Below are positions 52,641 through 62,047 of a DNA stretch of 64,000 nt, in pieces; position 1 is the stretch's first letter; each line of letters begins with the position of its first letter. The notes under the pieces were generated by a model. The model was not told the origin of the DNA. It saw only the letters and a list, made by a program, of their open reading frames with translations, and did not search any database. The stretch comes from JACDAL01 sp963849115 (GTDB taxonomy: Bacteria; Actinomycetota; CADDZG01; WHSQ01): positions 558,001 through 622,000 of the forward strand of contig CAWKGK010000009.1 in the NCBI GenBank assembly GCA_963849115.1, written 5' to 3'. Position numbers and translations under genes: made by a program.

Positions 52641-53813
52641 CTAGATCACCGTGTCGGGTGCCACTCGGGCCCCCGCCGGCACGTCCAGCCCGTTCCTCAC
52701 CCGAACCCCGCGGCCCACCAGCGCGAGCTCACCCTCTCCGGCCCCCACCGTGGCACCCATCTCCACCTCCACCCGCTCGTCGACGATGGCGTGCAGCACC
52801 GCCGAATCCCTTCCGATGTGGCAGTCGTGCAGCACGACGGCACCGCGCACCAGGGCCCCCCCGTCAACCATGACTCCCGGCCCCAGCACCGAGTGCTCGA
52901 CCGTGCCGCGGATGGTGCAGCCGGGCGACACCAAACTGTTGAAGTTGCGGGCCTCGGGATGGATGTGGGCCGGAGGACGCTGCGGCGCAAGAGTAAGGAT
53001 GGGCCAGGCTGGGTCGTCGAGATCGAGGCCGACATCGTCTTCGAGCAGGTCCATGTGGGCGTCGTAGTAGGAGGCCGGGGTGCCCACGTCGCGCCAGTAA
53101 CCCTCGAGGCGGTACTCCGCCGCCCGCCCCTCGGCGACCAGGCGAGGCAGCAGCTCGTCGCCGAGATCGGAAAGCTCGCCTTCTGCGTCCCGCAACTCCT
53201 GCATCAGACTCATCAGGGGGCCGGTGGAAAAGGCGAACACCTCCGTGGCGGCGAGGTTGCTCGAGGGATGCTCGGGCTTGTACTCGTAGCTCTCGATGAG
53301 GCCGTCGCCTGTTGACTGCACCACTCCCAAGCGAGCCGCCTGATCGGTTGCCACGAGTGTCGTCACCATCGTTGCGTCCACACCACGCTCCACGTGAGCC
53401 GCGACCACCTTCGCGAAATCCAGCTTGTAGATGTGGTCTGCGCTCATGACGAGCAGCACCTCGGGATCGGCCTCAGCGATGAAGCGCCGGTTCCGATAGA
53501 TCACATCTGCATTGCCCTGTGCCCAGCCCCCTTCGTCCTCGGGCCCTTGGTGCGGAGGGAGCAGGCGCAACCCGCCGTGAGTGCGGTCGAGGTCCCACGG
53601 CCGCCCGTTGGAGACGTGCTCGTTGAGCGACTGCGGCTCGAACTGCTGGGCGATCCAGACGTCGGAGATCCCGGCGTGCATGCAGTTCGACAGCGGGAAG
53701 TCGATGAGCCGGTAGACGCCGGCGAAGGGCATGGCGGGCTTGGCCCTGACCTCGGTGAGCACTTCGAGGCGGTTTCCTGCACCTCCGGCGAGTACCAGCG
53801 CGAGCACCTGCAT
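52641..53813 (-). CDS. glgC: Glucose-1-phosphate adenylyltransferase
   Basis: GlgC makes ADP-glucose for glycogen. The 390-residue product has LALVLAGGAGNRLEVLTEVR at the start, KPAMPFAGVYRLIDFPLSNC, the catalytic SADHIYKLDF near 140, YWRDVGTPASYYDAHMDLL near 250, and a left-handed beta-helix of hexapeptide repeats at the end. The usual allosteric GGxGTRL reads GGAGNRLEV, mildly diverged. The ATG at 53813 lies seven bases after the acyl-CoA synthetase stop, so it seems to ride on that operon. No other glycogen gene is in view. Confidence 0.9.
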   Translation of the reverse strand: MQVLALVLAGGAGNRLEVLTEVRAKPAMPFAGVYRLIDFPLSNCMHAGISDVWIAQQFEPQSLNEHVSNGRPWDLDRTHGGLRLLPPHQGPEDEGGWAQGNADVIYRNRRFIAEADPEVLLVMSADHIYKLDFAKVVAAHVERGVDATMVTTLVATDQAARLGVVQSTGDGLIESYEYKPEHPSSNLAATEVFAFSTGPLMSLMQELRDAEGELSDLGDELLPRLVAEGRAAEYRLEGYWRDVGTPASYYDAHMDLLEDDVGLDLDDPAWPILTLAPQRPPAHIHPEARNFNSLVSPGCTIRGTVEHSVLGPGVMVDGGALVRGAVVLHDCHIGRDSAVLHAIVDERVEVEMGATVGAGEGELALVGRGVRVRNGLDVPAGARVAPDTVI

Positions 53814-53820
53814 CACGCGG

Positions 53821-55920
53821 TTATAGCCGCGAAAGAGGCTCTCCCGTCGATCGCTCGCGCTCGATGAGCACATCCACCGCTACGCAGCCGTCCTCATAGG
53901 CGATTACCGGGTTGATGTCGAGGGCGGCAACCTCTAAGGGCAAATCGAGGGCGAGCGTTGACAGGGCGGCGATCGTCCTCGCTAGAGCCCCGCTATCGGC
54001 GCCCCCGCTCCTCAGAATCCTTTGGAGCTTCAACCCCTCGAGCAGCCGCAGAGCGCGCACCTCGTCCACAGGGGGGAGCGCCAACGCTCGGTCGCCGATC
54101 ACCTCCACCAGCACACCCCCGGCCGCGACCACCACCAGCGGCCCGAACTGCGGGTCACGGACCACTCCCAGGGCCAGCTCGATACCCCGTGCGGCCATCT
54201 CCGCAATCGTCACCTCGGGGCCGAGCCGGCCGGCGATTTCCTTGTAGGCGGTTTCGAGCTCGCCCCTGCTGCCGAGCCCCAGCCTTACTCCGGCCACCTG
54301 CGCCTTGTGCGCGATGCCGGGGGCCGCGGTCTTGAGCGCAACCGGGTAGCCGATCTCGCCCGCGGCCTCGACGGCCTCGGCGAGGCTGCCTGCCCGCCGG
54401 GCCGCGACCGCCCGTATCCCGTAGGCCCGCAACAAGTCGAGGCCCGAGACCTCATCGAGCGGCCCGGCGTGCAGCCGAGCTCTCCACGTCCGTCTCAGAT
54501 CGGGCTCGGGAGGCTGATGCGGGCGCGGCGCCGGCAGCTCCCCGTAGTCCCGCAACGCGAGGAGGTGCGCCAGCGCGGCGATCCCAGTGTCGGTGCCTTC
54601 GAGCACGGGGATGCCGGCAGCCCTCAGCGACGCCGCTTCGCTCGGCCCTATCGCGCTGGACAGGTTCGAGAGGAGCACCAGCGGCTTGGGTGAGTGTTCC
54701 CAGGACTCTTTCAGAACCGGGACATAGCCGGTCTCGGCACTGTTCTCCGGCGTCAGGTCGACGCACAGTGCAACCGCTGCGATGTTGTCGTCGTCGAGCA
54801 GCGTCTTCAGTGACTCTGCGAAGATCGCCTCGTAGCCGTTGCCCGACCCCCACGCGTCGAGGGGGTTGGTCGCGCTCAGCCCGGGCTCCAGCACCTGCTC
54901 GAGCTTCGCCACGGTCGTGGGTTGGAGTGGGCCGAAGGTGACGCCCCGGTCGTGGGCGATGTCTGCCACCAGCGCGCGCTCGCCGCCCGAGTCGTGGACG
55001 GTTGCGATTCCGCCCTTCCCGGCGCGGCGGCCCGAGGCCAGCAGCTCGAGGGTGTCGGCCATTTCGTCGAGTGAGGCCACTCGCAGCACACCGAAGGCGT
55101 CGAACAGAGCCTCATAGGCGCCGTCGTTTCCGGCAAGGGCGCCCGAATGTGCAGTGACCAGAGCCTTCGAGCGCTCGTGGCGGCCAACCTTGCACACGAC
55201 CACGGGTGTGTCTTTTATCTGAGCCTGGCGCAGGCAGGAGACGAACGCCTCGGGCGAGCGCACAGTCTCCAGCAGCAGCGCCACAGCCTTCGTGGTGGGC
55301 CGCTCCAACGCATAGGCGAAGTAGTCGGTCGCATCGGTGACCAGCTCCTGCCCGGAGGACACGACGAGGTTGAACCGAAGTCGGCGGCGATTGTGGAGAA
55401 GTGCCGAGAAGGCGGAACCCGAGTGGGAGATGAACGTGATACTCCCCGCGTCGAGGTCGGAGGGGAGTCGGTAGCCGCCGGCCCGTAGCGAGTGCTCGAG
55501 ATTGACGAAGCCCATGCAATTGTTTCCGCACAGCGCCATGCCGGCCCCGGACGCAATGCCGGCAAGTCGGACGCTCAGGGGCGGCCGGTCGGGAGAGGGC
55601 TCCTCGTAGCAGCTCGAAAAGATGACCGCGGAGGCGGCCCCGCACGAAGCCGCCGCTTGGAGCTGGCCTTCAAGGGCGCGATCGGGAACTCCCAACAAGA
55701 CGAGGTCGGGCGGAGCCGGCAAGGCCGCAAGCGACTCGTAACAAGTGAGACCTGCGATCTCCGAGTAGCGGGGGTTGACGGGATAGACGTCGCCCGCAAA
55801 CGAACCCTCTTGCAGCACCGTCAGCATCTCGCTCCCGAACGAGCCTTCCCGAGAGCTGGCACCCACCACCGCCACCGAGCGGGCCTCCAGCATGCGGTGG
55901 AGAGAAGTAGCTGGGTTCAA
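53821..55920 (-). CDS. ADP-forming acyl/acetyl-CoA synthetase-like protein (fused subunits)
   Basis: The 699-residue protein joins a CoA-binding domain (residues 10-140, ARSVAVVGASSREGSFG), succinyl-CoA-ligase flavodoxin-like domains (150-450, with CKVGRHERSKALVTAHSGAL holding the phospho-His) and a C-terminal ATP-grasp domain (485-695, LLRAYGIRAV, GYPVALKTAAPGIAHKAQV). Such enzymes make ATP from acyl-CoA or activate acids. The TTG at 55920 overlaps the preceding stop (TTGA); the ATG at 55893 is the alternative. The frame beyond it is antisense-like. Position behind a Rieske oxygenase and a flavoprotein suggests it handles the acid product of that pathway. Confidence 0.87.
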   Translation of the reverse strand: MNPATSLHRMLEARSVAVVGASSREGSFGSEMLTVLQEGSFAGDVYPVNPRYSEIAGLTCYESLAALPAPPDLVLLGVPDRALEGQLQAAASCGAASAVIFSSCYEEPSPDRPPLSVRLAGIASGAGMALCGNNCMGFVNLEHSLRAGGYRLPSDLDAGSITFISHSGSAFSALLHNRRRLRFNLVVSSGQELVTDATDYFAYALERPTTKAVALLLETVRSPEAFVSCLRQAQIKDTPVVVCKVGRHERSKALVTAHSGALAGNDGAYEALFDAFGVLRVASLDEMADTLELLASGRRAGKGGIATVHDSGGERALVADIAHDRGVTFGPLQPTTVAKLEQVLEPGLSATNPLDAWGSGNGYEAIFAESLKTLLDDDNIAAVALCVDLTPENSAETGYVPVLKESWEHSPKPLVLLSNLSSAIGPSEAASLRAAGIPVLEGTDTGIAALAHLLALRDYGELPAPRPHQPPEPDLRRTWRARLHAGPLDEVSGLDLLRAYGIRAVAARRAGSLAEAVEAAGEIGYPVALKTAAPGIAHKAQVAGVRLGLGSRGELETAYKEIAGRLGPEVTIAEMAARGIELALGVVRDPQFGPLVVVAAGGVLVEVIGDRALALPPVDEVRALRLLEGLKLQRILRSGGADSGALARTIAALSTLALDLPLEVAALDINPVIAYEDGCVAVDVLIERERSTGEPLSRL

Positions 55921-57551
55921 ACCTTGGCTCGCGTCAACCTCTTCTTGAAGGCGGCCTTCCTGCGGTCGGAGAGCGCGGCACGCGCCGCCTGGTAGCCGGG
56001 TATGCCGCACACTCCCCCGCCTGCGTGAGTGGCGGAGCTGCAATGGTACAAGCCCGCCAGCGGGGTGCGATAGTCGGCGTAGCCGGGGGCCGGGCGCATG
56101 TGGAAGAGCTGCTCCAAGGACAGCTCGCCGTGGAAGATGTTGCCCCCTACCAAGCCCCACTCCTGCTCCATCTCGTAGGGTCCGAGCACCTGGCGGTGGA
56201 GGATCGAGGACTTGAAGTTGGGGGCGAGCTCGGTGTAGCCATCGATGACCCGGTCCGCATAGGCCTCGAGCTCGTTCTTGTGCGGGGCCTGCGCCCATTC
56301 GTGCGGCACCCATTGCGTAAACAGCGATGCGATGTGGATTCCCTCCGGCGCCAGCGTCTTGTCGAAGAACGTGGGGATGCACCCGTCCGAGAACGGCCGC
56401 TCTGCGGGCCGGCCCTCACGGGCGTCCTGAAATGCCTTCTCGAGGTAGTCGACCGAGTGCGCCAGCTCGATGGCGGCGCCGTGAATCATGGGATCGACGC
56501 CGGGGTCGGCGATGAAGTCGGGAAGCTCGCCCAGCGCGAGGTTGATCTTGACGACGCCCGAGCGCGTCTTCCAGTGCTCGATGTCCTCTACGAACTCGGA
56601 CGGCAGGGCCCGGCGCTCGATCATCTCCAAAAAGGCGCGCTTGGGATGGATGCTCGTTAAGACGAGGTCCGAAGAAAGCTCCTCGCCACCCTCGAGCACT
56701 ACTCCCGTGACCCTGCCCCCGTCCTCGAGTATTCGTGAGACCTTCGCGTCGGTGCGCACGGCGCCGCCGAAGGACTCGGCCGCATCCCTGACCGCTTGCG
56801 ACAGCGCCCCCATACCGCCCTCGGGAAAGCCCCAGCTACCTAGGCGGCCGTCACCCACATCTCCGATCGAGTGATGCGCCATCACATACGCGGTGCCCGG
56901 TTCGCAGGGCCCTGCCCAGGTTCCGATGATTCCGTTTATCGCATGCGCGGCCTTGATCTGAGGCGACTCGAACCAGTCGTCGAGGAGATCGGCGATGCTC
57001 ATCGTCATAAGCCTGGTGACGTCCGCGGTCGATCGAACGTCTAGGCCGCGCATGCCCCACACCAGCCGCAGCTGATCGATCAAGTCCTTTGGTTTGGTCG
57101 AGCCCACCGGAGGTGGAACGCGCATCAAGAGGGGGCCGAGAATGTCGGCCAACCCTGCGATCCAGGCATCCCACTTGGGCTGGGATTCGGCGTCCTTGGT
57201 CGAGAACTTCTTTATCTGTTCGATGTCGTGACCAGAGCTGTTGCCGAACATCTTGAGCGAGCGCCCGTCGGGAAAGGCGAGATAGTAGGACTCCATCGGA
57301 AAAACCTTGTATCCGTGGCGCGCCAGGTCCAGGTCTTTGACGATCGTGTCGGGCATGAGGCTCATGACGTAGGAAAGGGTGGTGACCTTGAGCTCCGGCG
57401 CTTCCGGCCACGGGGTGTCGGTGGCGGCCGCCCCTCCCGTCTTGTGGCGACCCTCCAACACCAGCGGACGAAGCCCGGCGCGCGCCAGGTAGGCGGCTGC
57501 TACGAGCCCGTTGTGGCCGCCCCCGATTATGAGTGCGTCGAACGACCTCAT
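55917..57551 (-). CDS. PYROXD2/phytoene-desaturase-like FAD oxidoreductase
   Basis: A 544-residue flavoprotein. The FAD Rossmann motif is DALIIGGGHNGLVAAAYLAR (residues 5-24), followed by LVLEGRHKTGGAA. The C-terminal GLYHCSSATHAGGGVCGIPG closes over FAD. This is the CrtI-like branch near human PYROXD2, not a carotenoid enzyme as far as context tells. The likely role is oxidation of an amine or alcohol within the Rieske operon, inferred from position. The ATG overlaps the Rieske stop; its stop overlaps the acyl-CoA synthetase start. Confidence 0.87.
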   Translation of the reverse strand: MRSFDALIIGGGHNGLVAAAYLARAGLRPLVLEGRHKTGGAAATDTPWPEAPELKVTTLSYVMSLMPDTIVKDLDLARHGYKVFPMESYYLAFPDGRSLKMFGNSSGHDIEQIKKFSTKDAESQPKWDAWIAGLADILGPLLMRVPPPVGSTKPKDLIDQLRLVWGMRGLDVRSTADVTRLMTMSIADLLDDWFESPQIKAAHAINGIIGTWAGPCEPGTAYVMAHHSIGDVGDGRLGSWGFPEGGMGALSQAVRDAAESFGGAVRTDAKVSRILEDGGRVTGVVLEGGEELSSDLVLTSIHPKRAFLEMIERRALPSEFVEDIEHWKTRSGVVKINLALGELPDFIADPGVDPMIHGAAIELAHSVDYLEKAFQDAREGRPAERPFSDGCIPTFFDKTLAPEGIHIASLFTQWVPHEWAQAPHKNELEAYADRVIDGYTELAPNFKSSILHRQVLGPYEMEQEWGLVGGNIFHGELSLEQLFHMRPAPGYADYRTPLAGLYHCSSATHAGGGVCGIPGYQAARAALSDRRKAAFKKRLTRAKV

Positions 57552-58726
57552 TGCGCCATCCGCAAGCGCGTCCCGCTGGGGCTTCCTCCAAGGTAGCCGC
57601 GCGCCACCATCGACATGAAGTCGTGGACCGCATCCTCGGCGGGAGCCAGAGGGCCCTGGCGGTAGCCGCGCGACGCAGCGCCGCGTGTTACGGCTTCACA
57701 CGCGCCCCAGTCCTCCTGATTGGTTATGTCCCAGAACTCCACCGCGTAGGACGGATCGAAGTCGGGGCGCCCGCTCGACTCTGGGGGAAAGAGCCATTCG
57801 CACTCGATGCGGCTCTGTGATGCAGACAGCGGCTCGATCCGATGGGTCATCACATAGTCGGGATGGGGGCTCATCAAGAGGTTCGGGAAATAGCCGAAGT
57901 AGAGCACCTGACGAAGCTGCTTGGCATCGAGGCCCGGTATCGGTACACCGAAGCTCTCGCCCGTGAGCGACATCGTTTCGGCGTGATCCATCAGGTCCAT
58001 GGTCCCACCCGCCCATGCGCCTTCGGGTGCAACGTTCAGCCCCGAGTCCGGAGGGGTGACGCGGCACAGCTCGGGATGGATCTGCGGACAGTGATAGCAC
58101 TCGTGATAGTTCTCGACGATGATCTTCCAGTTTGCCTCGACCACATAGTCATGGTGCGCCAGACATTCGAGCCGCTCGGGCTGATATGGAGCTATGTACT
58201 CAGACAGGTTGCCGACGTGCTCCTCGAAGGGCCCGGCGGTCCCCGAAGGGTTCACGAACGCCCACCCGTGCCATTCCGCGACCGGCACATCGACGAGGGG
58301 GTAGTCGGACCGGTCGAAGCCCTTGCGCGGCCCGAAATGGGGTGCCCCCTTGAGGCGTCCGTCGAGCCCGTAGACCCAGGCGTGATAGGGACACTTGATA
58401 ACGGTGGCGTTGGAGCAGGCCCCCTCGGGCGCGAGCTCGTGCCCGCGATGGCGGCAGACGTTGAAGAAGCCCTTGAGGGCCCGATCCTCGCCTCGCACCA
58501 GCAGGACGCTTTCGGACCCGATGCGCACCGCCTTGCGGTCGCCGGGAGAACCGAGGTCTGTCGCCCGGCCCACGCAGGCCCACGAGCCCTCGAAGAAGTG
58601 GGCGCGCTCCCACTCGAAGACATCTGGTGAGGTGTAGGCCTCCTGCGGCAGGGAGTAGCCCGCGCCGGTGGGGCCCAGCGTTTTGAGCAGCGCCTCGCGC
58701 CCGATCGGAGCTGGACTGGTACTCAT
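57548..58726 (-). CDS. Rieske non-haem iron oxygenase, quaternary-amine type
   Basis: The 392-residue alpha subunit has a Rieske site (Cys91-x-His93 in CRHRGHEL, Cys112-x2-His115 in CPYHAW) and mononuclear iron ligands in ENYHECYHCPQIHPEL (His212, His217, with a distal Asp in EFWDITNQED). The residue linking the two centres is Glu205, where most ring-hydroxylating enzymes have Asp; Glu is known from carnitine, choline and betaine monooxygenases. So N-demethylation or C-N cleavage of a quaternary amine is likelier than ring hydroxylation. No reductase gene is seen. The ATG at 58726 leads a three- to four-gene operon and faces a polyamine-type importer. Confidence 0.88.
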   Translation of the reverse strand: MSTSPAPIGREALLKTLGPTGAGYSLPQEAYTSPDVFEWERAHFFEGSWACVGRATDLGSPGDRKAVRIGSESVLLVRGEDRALKGFFNVCRHRGHELAPEGACSNATVIKCPYHAWVYGLDGRLKGAPHFGPRKGFDRSDYPLVDVPVAEWHGWAFVNPSGTAGPFEEHVGNLSEYIAPYQPERLECLAHHDYVVEANWKIIVENYHECYHCPQIHPELCRVTPPDSGLNVAPEGAWAGGTMDLMDHAETMSLTGESFGVPIPGLDAKQLRQVLYFGYFPNLLMSPHPDYVMTHRIEPLSASQSRIECEWLFPPESSGRPDFDPSYAVEFWDITNQEDWGACEAVTRGAASRGYRQGPLAPAEDAVHDFMSMVARGYLGGSPSGTRLRMAQ

Positions 58727-58804
58727 CTCGCACTCGCCTTCTCGAAAATGGTGGAAAATGGCTGGTGGGAGCCCTCGCGAGTCGTTGCATAGGGCCCCCA
58801 ACCA

Positions 58805-58816
58805 GTACGATCATAC
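58805..58816. promoter_or_regulatory. Candidate operator between Rieske operon and ABC importer
   Basis: GTACGATCATAC has dyad symmetry with one mismatched pair, in the 144-base region between the divergent genes. GT-N-AC palindromes are typical of GntR-type regulators. No regulator gene is near. Confidence 0.35.
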
Positions 58817-58870
58817 AAGCCCGGATTTGGCACACGGGCCGAGTCAGTCGGAACAAAGGGGAGAAAACAC

Positions 58871-60130
58871 ATGCGTCATCCCAGAGAGCGGTCGCTGGCC
58901 GGCATGGACCGCCGTACCTTCTTGCAGCGTTCGGCGGCGTGGGGAGCGCTCGCTTCGGCCTCCGGGCTATTGGCCGCTTGCGGCGGTGGCGCCGGCGGCG
59001 ACGGGGGGGGTTCGACTGGGATTCAGCTCGCGAGTCCCTCCAACCCCGAAACCCTCCCGTTGAGCGAGGACAACGCCGCAATCAAGTCGGGCCTCGAGCC
59101 CGAAGCGGGTCCCCTCAAGATCTACAACTGGTCCGAGTACGTCTATCCGCGAGTGGTCAAGGACTTCGCCGCCGAGTACGGGGTCGATTACGAGATCACC
59201 AGCTTCTACAACATGTCGGAAGCGGTCAACAAAATCCGCACCGGCCGCGTCGACTTCGACGTCTTCTTTCCCACCGCCGACCAGGTGCCGAAGCTCGTCG
59301 CCGCCAAATTGTTGCAGCCGGTCAACCACGATTATCTCGGAAACCTGAAGGCCAACATCTGGCCCGAGCTGGCGGACCCCTGGTACGACAAGGGCTCCCG
59401 CTACACCGTCCCCTATGTCGTCTACACGACGGGGGTCGCCTGGCGCACGGACATGGTGTCGGAGGATGTCGCGGCGATGGACAATCCCTACGAGATGCTC
59501 TGGAACGAGAAGTACGCCGGGAAGGTCGGGATCTACGACGACTACCGGGAAGCCATGACTATGGTCATGCTCAAGAACGGCGTTTCGGACATCAATACCG
59601 GAGATCCCAAGGTCATCGCCCAGGTGGAGAAAGAGCTTGTCGAGCTGTCGAAGGCCGTTAACGTGAAGACCACGATCGACGGCGCCTACTCCCGTCTCCC
59701 GGAAGGCGTATTTGCGCTGCACCAGGCGTGGTCCGGTGACATTGTGGCAGGACCGTATTACATGCCCGGCAAGTCCTACGGGGACCCCGAAGGGGTCCTC
59801 CGGTATTGGTGGCCCCCTAACGGCACCATCGGCAGCGACATGATAGCGATCCCTTCAGGGGCAAAGAATCCGGTTCTGGCACATCATTTTCTGAACTTCC
59901 TGCTCGAGGACAAGCACACGCTCAAGAACTTCTCGTGGGTCGGCTACCAGCCGCCGCTGAAGTCGCTCAAGCCCTCGAAGCTTGTGTCCGATGGATACGT
60001 GGTCCCCAACCTCAAGCCGGCGATTGTGGAGAAGCCGAACTTCTCGACCGGAGTGGTCCAGACCGCGCTCCCGCCTGTCGTCGACCGTCGTTACCAGGAC
60101 GCGTGGTCCGACTTCAAGTCGGGAGCTTAA
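58871..60130 (+). CDS. Spermidine/putrescine-type ABC transporter substrate-binding lipoprotein
   Basis: The 419-residue protein has a Tat signal (DRRTFLQRSAAWGALASA) ending in the lipobox LLAAC, so it is folded before export and then lipid-anchored. The mature part follows PotD: LKIYNWSEYVYPRVVKDFAA, FDVFFPTADQVPKL, VPYVVYTTGVAWR and PPNGTIGSDMIAIPSGA. Aspartates that hold polyamines cannot be confirmed by eye. Other members bind opines or quaternary amines, which would suit the adjacent Rieske enzyme. AAAGGGGAG precedes the ATG. Confidence 0.9.
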   Translation: MRHPRERSLAGMDRRTFLQRSAAWGALASASGLLAACGGGAGGDGGGSTGIQLASPSNPETLPLSEDNAAIKSGLEPEAGPLKIYNWSEYVYPRVVKDFAAEYGVDYEITSFYNMSEAVNKIRTGRVDFDVFFPTADQVPKLVAAKLLQPVNHDYLGNLKANIWPELADPWYDKGSRYTVPYVVYTTGVAWRTDMVSEDVAAMDNPYEMLWNEKYAGKVGIYDDYREAMTMVMLKNGVSDINTGDPKVIAQVEKELVELSKAVNVKTTIDGAYSRLPEGVFALHQAWSGDIVAGPYYMPGKSYGDPEGVLRYWWPPNGTIGSDMIAIPSGAKNPVLAHHFLNFLLEDKHTLKNFSWVGYQPPLKSLKPSKLVSDGYVVPNLKPAIVEKPNFSTGVVQTALPPVVDRRYQDAWSDFKSGA

Positions 60131-60131
60131 G

Positions 60132-61052
60132 GCGGCAACCACCTCAGAGGGTAGTAGTAACAAGAGCGGCCGCGTCGGGCTTCCGCGCTGGTTCTGGCCC
60201 TCGTTCGCAGTGCCCGGGCTCGGCTGGCTCGTGCTGCTTTTCTTGGTCCCAATCTACGCAGTGCTGGCCGTTGCGATGAGTACTCGCCTCGATCCCATCT
60301 TCGCGACACCTGTGCCCGAATGGAACCCCGTGCAATGGGATCCGGGCGCGATCGCCGATGCATGGAGCCCTCAGCTCGGCACCGTGCTGGTTCGTACCTT
60401 TATCTACGTGGGCTTGGCGGGAAGCTTGAGCCTGCTGATCGGCTATCCCGTCGCCTACTACGTCGCTCGCCACGGAGGCAGGCTCAAGGCGTTGCTGCTC
60501 GTTTTGATCATCGCCCCGTTCTGGATCAGCTACCTCATGCGGATGCTGTCGTGGGTGAACCTGCTGCAGCCCAACGGATATGTGAACCGGATCTTGATGA
60601 CCCTCGGCGTCCTGCAGGAGCCTCGGGGGTGGCTCGATGGTGACCCGCTCACCGTGGTACTGGGCCTCGTCTACGGCTACGTCCCATTTTTGATACTGCC
60701 CTTGTTTGCGTCTCTCGACCGCATCGATCGCAGTCTTCTGGAGGCGGCGCGCGACCTCGGTGCGAGCCCGGCACGGGCGTTTGCTCGCGTCACGCTGCCT
60801 CTCAGCAAGCAGGGAATTCTCGCCGGCTCGGTCATCATCCTGCTTCCGATGTTCGGGGACTACTACACTCCCGATTTGCTTTCGGGTGCAACTCGGACGA
60901 CGATGTTCGGCAACCAGATCTATTTCTTCCTGAACAGTGGAACCGGTGGTAGCAAGGGCGCCGCAATGGTCGTGATCCTGAGCGCGATCGTCAGCGTGCT
61001 GATGTTCTATTACCTCTATACGGTGGCGCGCGCGGCCAAGGAGGCCAGGTGA
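60132..61052 (+). CDS. potB: Polyamine-type ABC transporter permease PotB
   Basis: The coding frame opens right after the substrate-binding gene and gives about 306 residues with six membrane helices (first LGWLVLLFLVPIYAVLAVAM) and the EAA loop EAARDLGASPARAFARVTLP near 215. No ATG, GTG or TTG lies in frame near the beginning; family-like sequence (LPRWFWPSF) precedes the first GTG at 60210, and the only upstream ATG (59982) would overlap the previous gene by 149 bases. The coordinate is therefore the first codon after the preceding stop. Stop overlaps potC. Confidence 0.88.
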   Translation, partial: AATTSEGSSNKSGRVGLPRWFWPSFAVPGLGWLVLLFLVPIYAVLAVAMSTRLDPIFATPVPEWNPVQWDPGAIADAWSPQLGTVLVRTFIYVGLAGSLSLLIGYPVAYYVARHGGRLKALLLVLIIAPFWISYLMRMLSWVNLLQPNGYVNRILMTLGVLQEPRGWLDGDPLTVVLGLVYGYVPFLILPLFASLDRIDRSLLEAARDLGASPARAFARVTLPLSKQGILAGSVIILLPMFGDYYTPDLLSGATRTTMFGNQIYFFLNSGTGGSKGAAMVVILSAIVSVLMFYYLYTVARAAKEAR

Positions 61053-61975
61053 GCTCTCTAGCAGAGCCGACGCCTAAGGCCGAACAGACGTCGACCCTGA
61101 GGCTTGCCGGAGGATGGTTCTCCAACCCCTGGGCGCGCCCGCGCTTTCTGCCCGTGGTGACGTGGCTCTACGTGCTGTGGTCGATCGTACCGGTGATCAT
61201 CGCGATTCAGTTCTCGTTCAATGCGGGGCGTTCGCGTAGCACGTGGCAGGGATTCTCGTTGCGCTGGTACCTAGACGATCCGGACCTCTCGTTGCTCCAC
61301 AACCCGCTGCTCCGCTCGGCCATGGGCCAGAGCCTCAAGCTGGCGCTGTTCACCATGCTGATTGCTACGCCCATCGGGGTGGGCCTGGCGCTCGGATTGG
61401 CGCGCTGGAGGGGCCGAGGCTCGGGGGCCGGCAACTTCCTCATGCTCTTTCCTCTGGTGACGCCCGAGCTTGTCATGGGCTCGGCCCTGTTCATCGTGTT
61501 TACGACGTTGTTGACGTTCGTGAACCTCGGCACCCAGGCTCAGTTGCTCGGGCATGTGACGTTCTCGATCTCCTATGTCGTGATCGTGGTGCGCGGCCGC
61601 CTGTTCGCGATCGGCAAGGAATTCGAGGAGGCGGCGATGGATCTTGGAGCGTCTCCGGTACAGGCACTGCGCTTGATCCTGCTCCCGATGCTCGCCCCGG
61701 CGGTATTCGCCGCACTGATGATCGTCTTCGCCATATCGATCGACGACTTCGTCATTAGCCAGTTCCTCAAAGGCGGGGCGGACTCCGAAACCGTTCCGGT
61801 GCTGATCTACTCGAACGTGAGGGCCGCACCGACTCCGGCCCTGAACGCGCTGGTGACGGTCATGCTGGTGTTCTCGATGCTCGCCATCGCTATGGCCATC
61901 TTGTTTCACCGGCGCTTCGCGCCGGGGGGCCGGGGGGAGTCGGCCGTAAGGGACTTCGCCCGCCTCGAGATCTGA
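61049..61975 (+). CDS. potC: Polyamine-type ABC transporter permease PotC
   Basis: The 308-residue second permease: six helices, EEAAMDLGASPVQALRLILL as the EAA loop near 190, and AISIDDFVISQFLKG near 235, a PotC hallmark. Start GTG overlaps the potB stop. The repeat at 61989-62037 separates it from the convergent potA. Confidence 0.93.
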   Translation: MSSLAEPTPKAEQTSTLRLAGGWFSNPWARPRFLPVVTWLYVLWSIVPVIIAIQFSFNAGRSRSTWQGFSLRWYLDDPDLSLLHNPLLRSAMGQSLKLALFTMLIATPIGVGLALGLARWRGRGSGAGNFLMLFPLVTPELVMGSALFIVFTTLLTFVNLGTQAQLLGHVTFSISYVVIVVRGRLFAIGKEFEEAAMDLGASPVQALRLILLPMLAPAVFAALMIVFAISIDDFVISQFLKGGADSETVPVLIYSNVRAAPTPALNALVTVMLVFSMLAIAMAILFHRRFAPGGRGESAVRDFARLEI

Positions 61976-61988
61976 GCTCAATTCACCT

Positions 61989-62037
61989 GCCGAGTGGTCA
62001 GGAGATGACCATATAGATCATCTGACCACCACTCGGC
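61989..62037. repeat. Dispersed palindromic element, copy 2 (candidate bidirectional terminator)
   Basis: GCCGAGTGGT (61989-61998) pairs with ACCACTCGGC (62028-62037) and the inner part continues the stem (AGATGA with TCATCT, one bulge). It lies between the convergent stops of potC and potA. The same arm core occurs at 1664-1716, also between convergent genes. Confidence 0.7.
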
Positions 62038-62047
62038 GATCAACCGT

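Noticed and set aside
55921..56382. N-terminal extension of the acyl-CoA synthetase frame
   Set aside because: It lies inside the PYROXD2-like gene in another phase and is Arg/Pro-rich without family similarity; the family start is at 55920 or 55893.
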